Shown: positions 26,417 to 35,917, numbered from the stretch's first letter. The stretch is DNA of 64,000 nt from Pseudonocardia oceani (GCF_019263585.2 NZ_JADQDF010000001.1:3224001-3288000); one strand, 5' to 3'. Numbers and translations: made by a program. Notes: generated by a model from the sequence alone, not told the origin.

Positions 26417-27001
26417 TCAGGACCGGGGGAGGCGGCCCATCAGGAAGAACTCCGGGTTGGGGCGCAGTGCCGTCAGGTGCGCGAGGCGGTTGGACATGGC
26501 GAACAGCGCGGTGATCGCGCCGATGTCCCAGATCTCGTCCTCCGACAGCCCCGCCAGGCGGGCGTCGTCGAGCTCGGCGTCGGTGAGCGCGGCGGAGTCG
26601 ACGGCGATCAGCAGGGCCAGGTCGACGATCGCGCGCTCGCGCGGCGACAGCGCCACGCCGTAGGGGTTGGTGGCGACGCGGTCGGCGATCTCCGGGTCCT
26701 TGGTGCGCACCCGCAGGATCGCCCCGTGCGCCACCACGCAGTACGTGCAGCTGTTCGCCCCCGACGTCGCGACGACCACCAGCTCGCGCTCCGCCTTGCT
26801 CAGTCCGTCCGAGGACTCCATCAGCGCGTCGTGGTAGTCGAGGAACGCGCGCAGCTCGGCGGGCCGGCGGGCCAGGGCCCGGAACACGTTGGGCACGAAG
26901 CCCGACTTCTCCGCGATCGCCCCGATCCGCTCGCGCAGGTCCTCGGGCATGTCGGCCAGCTCCACGTGCCCGAACCGGCTCACTTCGTGCGTCTCTCCCA
27001 T
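26417..27001 (-). CDS. AhpD-like peroxidase-related enzyme (carboxymuconolactone decarboxylase family)
   Basis: A 194-residue all-helical protein. NSCTYCVVAHGAILR carries the CxxC...H redox motif of AhpD-type alkylhydroperoxidases at about residues 85-95, and the C-terminal WDIGAITALFAMSNRLAHL matches the family of uncharacterised peroxidase-related enzymes. It probably reduces peroxides via the Cys pair, but the reductant is unknown. The gene is next to decayed DNA downstream and divergent from the DUF3024 gene upstream. Confidence 0.85.
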   Translation of the reverse strand: MGETHEVSRFGHVELADMPEDLRERIGAIAEKSGFVPNVFRALARRPAELRAFLDYHDALMESSDGLSKAERELVVVATSGANSCTYCVVAHGAILRVRTKDPEIADRVATNPYGVALSPRERAIVDLALLIAVDSAALTDAELDDARLAGLSEDEIWDIGAITALFAMSNRLAHLTALRPNPEFFLMGRLPRS

Positions 27002-27036
27002 GGCGTCGACCGTAGTGCCGGGGGAGCATGCTCGTC

Positions 27037-27339
27037 ATGGAACTGCCGGAGGAGATCCGCCACGCCCTGTCGCGGTGGTGCGCGGAACGGATCCCCGAGC
27101 GGGAGCGCGAGCACCGCCGGATCGGCTACACCGTGCACGGCGGCGAGGTGACGATCAGCGACCGCCGCGCGCCCGTCCGCCCGGAGCTCGACGTGGAGTG
27201 GTCGACGACGCCGCTGGCGCGGCTGCGCGTCGACGACACCGGCCACTGGACGCTGTACCGCCCTGTCGACGGTGGATGGGCCCGCACCTCCGACGGTGCG
27301 GACCCGATCGCCCTGCTGGAGGCTCAGGCGCCGGCCTGA
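27037..27339 (+). CDS. DUF3024 domain protein
   Basis: A 100-residue protein. ELPEEIRHALSRWCAERIPE, then TISDRRAPVRPELDVEWSTT and ARLRVDDTGHWTLYRPVDGG match DUF3024 (helix followed by a beta region with a conserved WTLYxR). Function unknown. The second ATG (27037) is preferred: GGGGGAG ends about 10 bases before it and is too close to the first ATG at 27028. The 3' end overlaps the convergent helicase-like gene by 16 bp. Confidence 0.72.
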   Translation: MELPEEIRHALSRWCAERIPEREREHRRIGYTVHGGEVTISDRRAPVRPELDVEWSTTPLARLRVDDTGHWTLYRPVDGGWARTSDGADPIALLEAQAPA

Positions 27340-29225
27340 CCCACCGCCGACACCGCCCCGGGGCGCCCGCCCGGGTGGAACTGCACGACCCGGCCACCGG
27401 CCGCCGGCTCCGCCGGACGGCCCTGGATCAGCAGCGCGGAGGCGCGCTGCAGGACGCTGAGCAGCGACGGCGAGCCCAGGGGCTGCTCGTCGGGCGCCAC
27501 CACGGCGATCATCCGCGGCGCGACGGCCGTGAGCAGGAGCCGCTCGACACCGAGCTGGGCCGCCCCGAGCACGACGACGACGTCGGCGCTGTCGGGCGCG
27601 GGCAGCGCGCCGAGCAGGGTCTGGCTGCGGACGAAGCAGGCCAGGCCGTAGGCGCCGGAGTCGCGCTCGTGCAACTCGTCCCACGCGGCCGCCAGCGCGG
27701 GCGCGATGGCCCGCAGCCGCCCGAGCAGGGTAGTGCGGCGGACCTCGTCGCGCAGCTCGCGCCGGGCGGCGCCCAGAGCGTCGACGGCGTGCTCGTAGGC
27801 GTCGGGATCGCGGCGGCGCAGCGCGGCCACGGCCTGGTGGTGCTCCGGCGCGGTGACGGTACCGACGGCGCGCTCGGCGAGCAGGTCGGCCATCGCGTCG
27901 AGCTTGTGGGCGGCCTCCGCGGCCGACCCGTGCTCCTCGTAGTCGAGGATCGCGGCCGAGACGCGCGCCGCGGAGTCGACGTCGGGCACCGACAGCGGCG
28001 AGTCGGCGGCCAGGAACAGCACGTCGTGGCGCAGCGAGCCGACGGAGCGGGCCGCGGCTCCCACAAGGGCCAGGCGCTCGACGAGCGGGGCCAGGTCGAG
28101 CGGCCCGCGCGGGGCCGGGACGCCCATCTCGGTGCACCCGGCGACGATCCGGCCCAGGCGCTCGGTGAGCTCCATGTGGTCGAGCACGCGGAGCACGTCG
28201 GGGGCGGTGACCGGCTCCCGGTCGGCCACCCGGATGCGCCGCAGCACGGGCTGGACGTCGCGCTGGGCCGAGGGTCGGAAGTACGCGCGGGCGCGGCCGC
28301 CGGACTCGAGGAACTCGTAGTAGTTGCAGAGCAGGTCGACCGCGTCGGCCGGGAGCGGCCCGAGGAACGACACCGGCGGGGCGTCGCGGCGCTGGTGCGC
28401 GATCGTCGCGGCCTGCGCGACGTCCTCCTGCGTGCGGTCGAACACGGCGCGGTGCCGCGTGTGGATCAGGTGCCCGAGCAGCTCCCACTCCCACGGCGAC
28501 TGGCGGCGGGTGCCCAGCGCGTCGAGCCGCACCGTGACGCAGCGGGCGATCGAGGTGACGGCCTCGCGGCGGTCGGGCTCCACGCGGGAGAGCAGCGCGG
28601 GAACGACGGTGCCCGCGTCGTCGGGGCGCCCGGCCTGCGCGGCCTGGCGGCTGAGCTGCCGCACGTCCTCGACGGGCGGCAGCGCGTCGGCGGGGGGCAG
28701 GTCCTGCCCGGCCCGCGCCCGCGCCGCCGCGGTGGAGGTGGCCAGCAGGCGACGCAGCTCGCGCAGCTCGCCGTGCGGGACGTCGGGCAGGGCGTCGACC
28801 GTGCGGCCGGTGGCCATGTCCATCCGCACCGCGTCGAGCTCGGCGTCGGTCTCGGCGGTGACGACGACGCGGCGGCCGTCGGCGACCAGCGCGGACACCG
28901 CGGCGGCCACGGCGGACGGACCGGCCTCGTCGAGTACGACCAGCGCCGTGCCGCGCATCGCCGGCACCACCGAGGTGGGGTCGTCGACCGCGTGGCGCTG
29001 GGCGGGCGGGACCTCGGCCACCGACGCGGCGAGTGCCTCGGCGAGACGGCGCAGCCCGGGGGGCGTGGAGCCCGCCCGGACGGTGCGGCCGATCTGCTCC
29101 TTGGCCCGGGCCGTGGTGGCCTCGTCCTGGGCCGCCGCCGCGAGGCGGTCGACGAACACCAGGAGGTCGTCGGCGTCCTCTCCGGCGGACGCGCGATCGG
29201 GCGCGCTCCCGGGTCCGACATCCAT
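27324..29225 (-). CDS. Large uncharacterised protein with a degenerate helicase-like region
   Basis: A 633-residue, Ala/Arg-rich, probably cytoplasmic protein. Near residue 85 TALVVLDEAGPSAVAAAV is followed by SALVADGRRVVVTAETDAEL, closely resembling the Walker A to motif Ia segment of superfamily 1 helicases, except that the GxGKT/S loop and its Lys are missing. Later motifs (DEAQ-like, motif VI) are not recognisable. It may be a pseudo-ATPase or a structural relative. The ATG at 29225 has GGAGG 11 bases upstream; a GTG at 29228 is also possible. No neighbour suggests a role. Confidence 0.6.
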   Translation of the reverse strand: MDVGPGSAPDRASAGEDADDLLVFVDRLAAAAQDEATTARAKEQIGRTVRAGSTPPGLRRLAEALAASVAEVPPAQRHAVDDPTSVVPAMRGTALVVLDEAGPSAVAAAVSALVADGRRVVVTAETDAELDAVRMDMATGRTVDALPDVPHGELRELRRLLATSTAAARARAGQDLPPADALPPVEDVRQLSRQAAQAGRPDDAGTVVPALLSRVEPDRREAVTSIARCVTVRLDALGTRRQSPWEWELLGHLIHTRHRAVFDRTQEDVAQAATIAHQRRDAPPVSFLGPLPADAVDLLCNYYEFLESGGRARAYFRPSAQRDVQPVLRRIRVADREPVTAPDVLRVLDHMELTERLGRIVAGCTEMGVPAPRGPLDLAPLVERLALVGAAARSVGSLRHDVLFLAADSPLSVPDVDSAARVSAAILDYEEHGSAAEAAHKLDAMADLLAERAVGTVTAPEHHQAVAALRRRDPDAYEHAVDALGAARRELRDEVRRTTLLGRLRAIAPALAAAWDELHERDSGAYGLACFVRSQTLLGALPAPDSADVVVVLGAAQLGVERLLLTAVAPRMIAVVAPDEQPLGSPSLLSVLQRASALLIQGRPAEPAAGGRVVQFHPGGRPGAVSAVGQAGA

Positions 29226-29480
29226 CACCGCGGTCACCTCCGACTGTCGCCGCCCGGCATGGCAGCGATCACCCTTCGTATCGCAGGGGTCCACGGAATG
29301 TTGCACCCCGGACGAGTGGCGGGGCAATCATGAGCCGCCGAAAGGTCACTCTCGGCGGTGTCCGGCACTCGAACGAGTGAACGGCCGAACCGAACCCCTC
29401 TCTCATCGCGGCCGACCGTCACAGCGCGTCGATGTGAATCACTTATGTCGCCGGGCGGTCGTTCCGGCGCGACCAGCGGT
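29226..29480. other. Promoter region of the helicase-like gene
   Basis: About 255 bases without a credible ORF. It contains CACTCG-AA-CGAGTG at 29366-29379, a perfect 6-bp inverted repeat that could be an operator on the minus-strand promoter. No clear -10/-35 pair is assigned. Confidence 0.4.
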
Positions 29481-31124
29481 TCAGTGCAGGTCGGCGGCCA
29501 CGGGCTTGAGGCGATCGGATCCCTCGTCCGCGTGGTAGTCGGCGGGCGAGGTCTGGTCGTCGCCCTCGGCGGTGCCGGCGGCCCGCAGGGCGAACGTGAC
29601 GAGCACCGCGACCACGAGGTTGAGCACCAGGGCGACGAACCCGACGTAGATGAGCGCCGTCGAGCCGGCGAACGGCTGCCAGCCCAGCAGGTTGATCTTG
29701 TCGAGCGCGAGGGCCGAGCCGCCGAAGTGGGCGCGGCCCGCGGCCGGGTTGGGGATCGTGTAGAGCAGGTGGAGGCCGTAGCCCATGCCCACGACCCAGC
29801 CGGCCACCAGGGCCCAGCGGTGCAGCCAGCGCGTGTACACCGCGATGGCCACGGCCGGCAGTGTCTGCAGGATGATCACGCCGCCGATGAGCTGCAGGTC
29901 GATGGAGAACTGCGGATCGACAGCGACGATGAACAGCACCGCCCCGAACTTCACGACCAGCGACGCGATCTTGGCCTGCTGCGCCTCCTGCTTGGGCGTG
30001 GCGTCCTTGCGCAGGTACTCCTTGTAGATGTTGCGCGTCCACAGGTTGGCCGCGGCGATCGACATGATCGCGGCCGGCACGAGCGCGCCGATCCCGATCG
30101 CGGCGAACGCCAGGCCCGCGAACAGCGAGCCGAACTCGTTGTCGAACAGCACCGGGATGATGGTGTTGGTGTCCGGGCGGCCGGTGGCGTTGTTCGTGAT
30201 GGGCGTGACGCCCGCGGCGATGGCCACGTAGCCCAGCAACGCGAGCAGGCCCAGGAGCAGCGAGTACGCGGGCAGCGCCATCATGTTGCGCTTGATCACG
30301 TTGCGCCCGCGCGAGGCCAGGATTCCCGTGAGCGAGTGCGGGTAGAGGAACAGCGCCAGCGCCGAGCCCAGGGCCAGGGTGATGTACTGCAGCTGGTTGT
30401 TGGCCGTGAGCAGCACGCCGTCGGCGGTCGACTCCGTGGCCTGGAACTTCGCGTCGGCCGCGTCGAAGATCGCGCCCCAGCCGCCGAACTTCGAGGGCAG
30501 GTAGACGATGGCCACCAGGATCACGACGTAGATCAGGATGTCCTTGACGAAGGCGATCAGCGCGGGCGCCCGCAGCCCCGACTGGTAGGTGTAGACGGCC
30601 AGGATGACGAACGCGACGAGCAGTGGCAGGTGACCGAGCAGCCCGCTGCCGTTGAGGCCCATCGTGCGCAGCACCGCCTCGAGCCCGACGAGCTGCAGCG
30701 CGATGTAGGGCATCGTCGCCAGCAGGCCGGTGATCGCGACGATGAAGGCCAGCAGCGACGAGCCGTAGCGCCCGCGCACGAAGTCGGCGGGGGTGACGTA
30801 GCCGTGCACCCGCGAGACCGACCAGAGCCGCAGAACCGGCAGGAACACCAGCGGGTAGAGGACCACGGTGTAGGGCAGCGCGAAGAAGCCCATCGCGCCG
30901 GCCCCGAACAGCAGCGCGGGGACCGCGACGAACGTGTACGCCGTGTAGAGGTCTCCGCCGACGAGGAACCAGGTGATCCAGGCGCCGAACCTGCGCCCGC
31001 CCAGGCCCCACTCGTCGAGGTGGTCGAGGGTGTCGCCGCGCTGCCAGCGCGAGGCGAGGAAGCCCATCACGGTGACGACCAGGAACAGCACCGTGAAGAC
31101 GATCAGCTCGGTCCACTGGATCAT
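29481..31124 (-). CDS. Sodium:solute symporter (SSS family), probably monocarboxylate type
   Basis: A 547-residue transporter with about 13 membrane helices. Family motifs include GLGGRRFGAWITWFLVGGD, YTAYTFVAVPALLFGAG, GYVTPADFVRGRYGS, and LAFAAIGIGALVPAAIMSIA with AANLWTRNIYKEYLR, the SSS signature. The small DUF3311 partner and sequence style fit MctC/MctP-like uptake of acetate, propionate or pyruvate, but the substrate is inferred. Its ATG overlaps the DUF3311 stop by 4 bases. The nearest upstream unit is the gluconeogenic enzyme PckG. Confidence 0.87.
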   Translation of the reverse strand: MIQWTELIVFTVLFLVVTVMGFLASRWQRGDTLDHLDEWGLGGRRFGAWITWFLVGGDLYTAYTFVAVPALLFGAGAMGFFALPYTVVLYPLVFLPVLRLWSVSRVHGYVTPADFVRGRYGSSLLAFIVAITGLLATMPYIALQLVGLEAVLRTMGLNGSGLLGHLPLLVAFVILAVYTYQSGLRAPALIAFVKDILIYVVILVAIVYLPSKFGGWGAIFDAADAKFQATESTADGVLLTANNQLQYITLALGSALALFLYPHSLTGILASRGRNVIKRNMMALPAYSLLLGLLALLGYVAIAAGVTPITNNATGRPDTNTIIPVLFDNEFGSLFAGLAFAAIGIGALVPAAIMSIAAANLWTRNIYKEYLRKDATPKQEAQQAKIASLVVKFGAVLFIVAVDPQFSIDLQLIGGVIILQTLPAVAIAVYTRWLHRWALVAGWVVGMGYGLHLLYTIPNPAAGRAHFGGSALALDKINLLGWQPFAGSTALIYVGFVALVLNLVVAVLVTFALRAAGTAEGDDQTSPADYHADEGSDRLKPVAADLH

Positions 31125-31408
31125 CGCTGGGTCCCCTCGTCCAGGTCGTCGACGTCGGCCGGGGCGCCGGGGGCGACCGGCGCGGGCTCGTCGCGGGTCA
31201 TCACGTACACGATCGCCACGCAGACGACGCCGACCGGCACCCAGGCGAACTGGGACCAGTAGAAGAAGGGCATGCCGAACACCACCGGCTCCACCGAGTT
31301 GAACCACGGCGTGACGAGCATGAGGAACGGGACCAGGAGCAGCAGGTTCCACGCGTTGACGCGGAGCCCGTCCTGGTGACGGGGTGGTCGGCTGGTCGGC
31401 TCTGACAT
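31121..31408 (-). CDS. DUF3311 small membrane protein (symporter partner)
   Basis: A 95-residue protein with two helices (NAWNLLLLVPFLMLVTPWFN and FAWVPVGVVCVAIVYVMTRD), the second linked through VFGMPFFYWSQ. DUF3311 proteins sit directly upstream of SSS-family transporters and are thought to assist them, like YhdT with PanF. The ATG at 31408 has GGGAGC upstream. Its stop overlaps the symporter start (ATGA). An inverted repeat centred on a -10 hexamer lies just upstream. Confidence 0.82.
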   Translation of the reverse strand: MSEPTSRPPRHQDGLRVNAWNLLLLVPFLMLVTPWFNSVEPVVFGMPFFYWSQFAWVPVGVVCVAIVYVMTRDEPAPVAPGAPADVDDLDEGTQR

Positions 31409-31437
31409 GCGTGTGCTCCCGCTGGATCGCAGCGACG

Positions 31438-31474
31438 GTCGGTGGTCGCAGGGATAGTAGGTCCGACCACCGAC
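31438..31474 (-). promoter_or_regulatory. Promoter and operator of the DUF3311-symporter operon
   Basis: GTCGGTGGTCG (31438-31448) and CGACCACCGAC (31464-31474) are perfect 11-bp complements. The 15-bp spacer holds TACTAT on the minus strand, a good -10, placing transcription start about 40 bases before the DUF3311 ATG. A dimeric regulator would straddle the -10. Confidence 0.65.
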
Positions 31475-31537
31475 GCTCTCGCCCGATGGTGGCGCCACCG
31501 TGATCAGCGGCCGGCGCCCGGCGCCGCCCCGGACGCG

Positions 31538-31573
31538 CGACGGCCCGCCACGCGGGTGCGTGGCGGGCCGTCG
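31538..31573 (-). terminator. Strong intrinsic terminator of pckG
   Basis: A perfect 16-bp stem (CGACGGCCCGCCACGC with its complement) closed by a GGGT tetraloop, 15 bases past the pckG stop. No U-tract, as usual in GC-rich actinobacteria. Confidence 0.85.
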
Positions 31574-31588
31574 GGTCGTGCGGGTCGG

Positions 31589-33406
31589 TCAGGCGCCGAG
31601 GCGGAGCTTGAGGGCCTCGAGCTCGTCGCGCATCGACGTGGGCAGGCCGTCGCCGATCTTGTCGAACCACTCCTCGATGAGCGGGATCTCGGCCTTCCAC
31701 TCCTCGACGTCGACGGTCAGCGCGGCGTCGATGTCGGCCACGGCGGCGTCGAGGCCGTCGAGGTCGATCTGGTCGGACGTCGGGACGTAGCCGATCGCGG
31801 TCTCGGTGGCCGCGGCCTTGCCCTCCATGCGCTCGATGCACCACTTGAGGACGCGGCTGTTCTCGCCGAACCCGGGCCACAGGAACCGGCCCTCGTCACC
31901 GCGGCGGAACCAGTTGACGTAGAAGATCTTCGGCAGCTTGTCGGCGTCGGCGCCCTTGCCGATGTTCACCCAGTGCTGGAAGTACTCGCCGACGTTGTAG
32001 CCCAGGAAGGGCAGCATCGCCATCGGGTCGCGGCGGACCTGGCCGAGCCCGCCGGCCGCGGCCGCGGTCTTCTCGCTCGACATCGTGGCGCCCATGAAGG
32101 TGCCGTGCTGCCAGTCGCGGGCCTCGGTCACCAGCGGCACCGTGGTCTTGCGGCGGCCGCCGAACAGGATCGCCGAGATCGGGACGCCGTTCGGGTCCTC
32201 CCACTCCGGGGCGACGACCGGGCACTGCCCGATCGGCACGGTGTAGCGGGAGTTGGGGTGCGCGGCGTCGGTGCCGGACTCGGGCGTCCAGTCGTTGCCC
32301 TTCCAGTCCGTCAGGTGCTCGGGCTCGCCCTCGAGGCCCTCCCACCACACGTCGCCGTCGTCGGTCAGCGCGACGTTGGTGAACAGCGCGTTGCCCGCCT
32401 CGATGGTGCGCATCGCGTTGGGGTTGGTCTTCCAGTTGGTACCCGGCGCGACGCCGAAGAAGCCGAACTCCGGGTTGACGGCGTAGAGCCGGCCGTCCTC
32501 GCCGAAGCGCATCCACGCGATGTCGTCGCCGACGGTCTCGGCGCGCCAGCCGGGGATGGTCGGCTGGAGCATCGCGAGGTTGGTCTTGCCGCAGGCCGAC
32601 GGGAACGCCGCCGCGACGTAGTAGGCCTTCTCCTCCGGCGAGATGAGCTTGAGGATGAGCATGTGCTCGGCCATCCAGCCCTCGTCGTGGGCGATGGCCG
32701 AGGCGATGCGCAGGGCGTAGCACTTCTTGCCCAGCAGCGCGTTGCCGCCGTAGCCGGAGCCGAAGCTCCAGATCTCGCGGGTCTCGGGGAAGTGCGAGAT
32801 GTACTTGGTCTCGTTGCAGGGCCACGCGACGTCGGCCTGGCCCGGCTCGAGCGGGGCGCCGACGGAGTGCACGCACTTCACGAAGGAGTCGCCGCGGTCG
32901 GAGAACAGCGGGAGCACGGTGGCGCCCATCCGCGTCATGATCTTCATCGACGCGACGACGTACTCCGAGTCGGTGATCTCCACGCCCAGCATCGGCGGGG
33001 TGGCGTCGAGCGGGCCCATGCAGAACGGGATGACGTACATCGTGCGCCCGCGCATGCTGCCGCGGTACAGCTCCGACATCGTCGACTTCATCTCGGCCGG
33101 ATCGACCCAGTTGTTCGTCGGACCCGCACCCGACGGCTCGGCGGAACAGATGAACGTGCGCTCCTCGACGCGCGCCACGTCATCGGGATCGGAAGCCGCG
33201 TAGAAAGAATTCGGTTTCTTCTCGAGTCGCGTGAAGGTGCCGGCCTCGACGAGAGCGGACGTCATCCGCTCCCACTCCTCCTCGGAGCCGTCGACCCACA
33301 CGACGCGGTCCGGCGTGGTCAGTTCGGCCACCTCGCGGACCCACGAGAGCAGTCGCGTGTTGTCGGTCGGCGCCTCGTCGAGCCCTGGCACGGTGGCTGC
33401 TGTCAT
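31589..33406 (-). CDS. pckG: Phosphoenolpyruvate carboxykinase (GTP)
   Basis: A 605-residue cytosolic enzyme converting oxaloacetate and GTP to PEP, CO2 and GDP, the first committed step of gluconeogenesis. The kinase-1a loop [14 protein letters not shown] with the active-site Cys, the metal-binding region [29 protein letters not shown], the guanine pocket and [13 protein letters not shown] are all present and the length is standard. The ATG at 33406 follows GAGGAGACAGG; an upstream in-frame extension looks non-coding. It has its own terminator. Grouping with a monocarboxylate-type symporter would suit growth on acetate or pyruvate. Confidence 0.96.
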   Translation of the reverse strand: MTAATVPGLDEAPTDNTRLLSWVREVAELTTPDRVVWVDGSEEEWERMTSALVEAGTFTRLEKKPNSFYAASDPDDVARVEERTFICSAEPSGAGPTNNWVDPAEMKSTMSELYRGSMRGRTMYVIPFCMGPLDATPPMLGVEITDSEYVVASMKIMTRMGATVLPLFSDRGDSFVKCVHSVGAPLEPGQADVAWPCNETKYISHFPETREIWSFGSGYGGNALLGKKCYALRIASAIAHDEGWMAEHMLILKLISPEEKAYYVAAAFPSACGKTNLAMLQPTIPGWRAETVGDDIAWMRFGEDGRLYAVNPEFGFFGVAPGTNWKTNPNAMRTIEAGNALFTNVALTDDGDVWWEGLEGEPEHLTDWKGNDWTPESGTDAAHPNSRYTVPIGQCPVVAPEWEDPNGVPISAILFGGRRKTTVPLVTEARDWQHGTFMGATMSSEKTAAAAGGLGQVRRDPMAMLPFLGYNVGEYFQHWVNIGKGADADKLPKIFYVNWFRRGDEGRFLWPGFGENSRVLKWCIERMEGKAAATETAIGYVPTSDQIDLDGLDAAVADIDAALTVDVEEWKAEIPLIEEWFDKIGDGLPTSMRDELEALKLRLGA

Positions 33407-33734
33407 GTCGTCCTGTCTCCTCACCGGCGGACCGGGTTCTGCGGGAACGCTGCGCACGCCCGAGCCGGAACGGGTCGGACGTGCCTGTCGAAGATGAATA
33501 GCGACGGTACCGGCGGTGTCCGGCTTTCCCCACCGCTGGCCGATGTCGATTGACTCACAGGACCGATCAACTAATCGATTCAGAAGTGGTCAGCGCGCTA
33601 TTTCCGACAGCGTCGTAGTGACGAGCGCGACGTTGTGCGGGTGCCGCCGCCGTGCCGCGCTCCGTGTGGACCGCCGGGCCCCCCGCGCGTAGCGTTCCGT
33701 GCGTATCCGGTCGCACCGAGGGAGCGCGCACACC
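33407..33734. other. Divergent promoter region between pckG and a membrane-protein gene
   Basis: About 330 bases without a gene. The segment 33543-33605 is markedly A/T-richer than the window and contains TCGATT repeated about 30 bases apart (near 33548 and 33578), a possible regulator site. TATTCA near 33498-33503 on the minus strand could be a -10 for pckG. Confidence 0.4.
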
Positions 33735-34184
33735 ATGAGCGACACCGGCATGTACGTCACGCTGCTCGTCGTGTCCATCGCGCTCACGTTCCTGGTGGGG
33801 CGGCTCCTGGTCACGGCGGGGGAGCCCTTCCTGCAGGAGGTGTTCCAGGACACCAAGGTCACGCGGTCGGTGAACCTGCTGCTGTCCGTGCTGTTCCACC
33901 TGATCACCCTCGGCGTGCTGGCGATCATCTCGGTGGCCGACTTCGCCGACGGCCAGGAACCCCTGCAGACGTTCGTCGTCAAGCTCGGTGTGGTGCTGCT
34001 CGTCCTCGGGCTCGCCTACGGCATCTCGATGCTCGTGCTCATCCGCGTCCGGGAGCGCCGCCGCGCCGACCAGGTCTCCGAGCAGGTGCAGGAGCGGCTG
34101 GCCGAGCGTTCGGCGCCCGCTCCGCGCCCCGTCGTCGAGCCGCAGATCAGCACCCAGCCGGTGATCCCCAAGCGCCAGACCTGA
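33735..34184 (+). CDS. Uncharacterised three-helix membrane protein
   Basis: A 149-residue protein with helices at about 5-24 (YVTLLVVSIALTFLVGRLLV), 45-67 (NLLLSVLFHLITLGVLAIIS) and 83-105 (KLGVVLLVLGLAYGISMLVL), then a charged coiled-coil-like tail (RVRERRRADQVSEQVQERLA). I do not recognise a named family. The ATG follows GAGGGAG. It stands alone between the pckG promoter and the MFS gene. Confidence 0.75.
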   Translation: MSDTGMYVTLLVVSIALTFLVGRLLVTAGEPFLQEVFQDTKVTRSVNLLLSVLFHLITLGVLAIISVADFADGQEPLQTFVVKLGVVLLVLGLAYGISMLVLIRVRERRRADQVSEQVQERLAERSAPAPRPVVEPQISTQPVIPKRQT

Positions 34185-34268
34185 GCCGGTGCTGCGGCTC
34201 CCCGCGCCGTGCCTGGTGGTGCTGGCCGGGCCTGGTCGACGCGGGCCCGCTGGAGCGGATGGCGCCGG

Positions 34269-35834
34269 TCATCGCGGCGTTCCGCTGACCCCCGTCGCCC
34301 TCAGCCCCGTCGCGCTGCCTCCCGGGCGCAGGCCGAGCACGACCACCACGGCGACGGCGACGAGCACCGCCGCGCCGACGAGCGCGGTGACGCCGACCCC
34401 GGCGTCGAACGCGGCGCGGGCCGAGTCGAGCAGCGCCTGCCCGTCGTGGCCGGGCACGCGCGCGGCGGTGCCGACCGCGCCGCCCAGCGTCTCGTGCGCG
34501 GCGTCGGCCCACTCCGGACCGATGCTGGTCGGCACGACCACGCCGCCGCGGTAGGCGGCGGCCAGCACGCTGCCGAGCACCGCGGTGCCGAGCACCGCGC
34601 CGATCTCGTAGGCCGTCTCCGACACCGCCGACGCCGATCCCGCGCGGTCGGCCGGGACGGCGGTGAGGATCGCGTCGTTGGTGATCGTCTCCGAGAGCCC
34701 GATGCCGGCGCCCACGAGCACCGCGGCGGCCGCGAGCAGGCCGACCTCGGGCGTCGCGGCGAGCAGGTAGCCGGCCGCGGCGAGCAGCAGCCCGACGGGC
34801 ACGAGCACGCGCAGCGGGAAGCGCCGTGCGAGGCGGCTGGCCACCAGGCCCGCGACCATCGTCGTCGCGAAGCCGGGTAGCAGGACCAGCCCGGCGTCGA
34901 GGGGGTCGAGGCCGGCCACGAGCAGCAGGTGCTGCGCGGAGAAGAACAGCAGGCCCGTCAGCGCGAACATCGTCGTCGCGTTGGCCAGCGCCGACAGCCG
35001 CAGGACCGGGGACGCGAACAGGGTGACGTCGAGCAGCGGCTCCTCGCCCGCCGCGATCCGCGCCTTCGCGCGCCGGACGAACAGCACGGCCGACCCGGCG
35101 CCGACGAGCAGCGCGAGCACCGCCGTCGCGGTGACGCCGTCGTGCGCCACGGTCTTGACCGCGAGCACGGTCGGGCCCATCGCGAGCAGCGACAGCAGCA
35201 CCCCGAGCGGGTCGAGCCGCCCGGGCGCCGCCATCCGCGACTCGGGCAGCAGCACGGCCCCGAGCACCAGGATCAGCAGCATCAGCGGCACGTTCACCAG
35301 GAACACCGCGCCCCACCAGAAGTGGGCGAGCAGCAGCCCGCCGACGATCGGGCCGACGGCCGCGCCCGCCGCGAACCCGGTGGCCCACACCGCCACGGCC
35401 AGGCGGCGCTGCGTGCGGTCGGGGAACAGCGTGCGGAGCAGGGCGAGCGTCGCGGGCATGAGCATGGCGCCGAAGAAGCCCAGCAGGGCGCGGGCGGCCA
35501 CGAGGTGCACGGCGTCCGTGGCGAAGGCGGCGGCCAGCGAGACCGCGCCGAAGCCGGCGACCCCGATCAGCAGCGTGCGGCGGCGGCCGATGCGGTCGCC
35601 GAGCGTGCCCATCGTGACGAGCAGGCCGGCGAGGACGAGCGGGTAGGCGTCGACGATCCAGAGCTGCTCGAGGGCCGACGGCGCCAGTGCCTCGCTGATC
35701 GCGGGGAGCGCGAAGCCCAGGACGGTGTTGTCGATCGCCACCAGCAGCGTGGGGAGGAACAGCACGGCGAGGCCGAGCCAGGCGCGTGCACCGGCGCGCG
35801 GGGGCGCGGCGGGGAAGAGGACGGTGGCGTTCAC
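34269..35834 (-). CDS. MFS drug exporter, DHA2 (14-helix) family
   Basis: A 521-residue proton antiporter with 14 predicted helices. Motif A GTLGDRIGRRRTLL lies between helices 2 and 3, and motif C-like GPIVGGLLLAHFWWGAVFLVNVP in helix 5 marks the DHA2 (QacA/EmrB) drug-H+ antiporters. Substrates probably include cationic or lipophilic toxicants. The GTG start at 35834 lies 6 bases after a TATAGT -10, so the mRNA is probably leaderless. It is divergent from a TetR gene, with one palindromic operator between them, a standard repressor-exporter pair. Confidence 0.9.
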   Translation of the reverse strand: MNATVLFPAAPPRAGARAWLGLAVLFLPTLLVAIDNTVLGFALPAISEALAPSALEQLWIVDAYPLVLAGLLVTMGTLGDRIGRRRTLLIGVAGFGAVSLAAAFATDAVHLVAARALLGFFGAMLMPATLALLRTLFPDRTQRRLAVAVWATGFAAGAAVGPIVGGLLLAHFWWGAVFLVNVPLMLLILVLGAVLLPESRMAAPGRLDPLGVLLSLLAMGPTVLAVKTVAHDGVTATAVLALLVGAGSAVLFVRRAKARIAAGEEPLLDVTLFASPVLRLSALANATTMFALTGLLFFSAQHLLLVAGLDPLDAGLVLLPGFATTMVAGLVASRLARRFPLRVLVPVGLLLAAAGYLLAATPEVGLLAAAAVLVGAGIGLSETITNDAILTAVPADRAGSASAVSETAYEIGAVLGTAVLGSVLAAAYRGGVVVPTSIGPEWADAAHETLGGAVGTAARVPGHDGQALLDSARAAFDAGVGVTALVGAAVLVAVAVVVVLGLRPGGSATGLRATGVSGTPR

Positions 35835-35844
35835 GTCAGTACTA

Positions 35845-35860
35845 TACCGTCTGGACGGTA
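35845..35860. promoter_or_regulatory. TetR operator between the MFS exporter and tetR
   Basis: TACCGTC-TG-GACGGTA is a perfect 7-bp inverted repeat. It abuts and overlaps by two bases the minus-strand -10 TATAGT (35841-35846) of the exporter, so repressor binding should block its transcription. The tetR -10 (TAGACT, 35906-35911) is 45 bp away. Confidence 0.8.
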
Positions 35861-35917
35861 CAGAGATTCCCGGCCGGGCGCCGTCGTGGCGCACCCCACC
35901 CCTCCTAGACTCCGACG

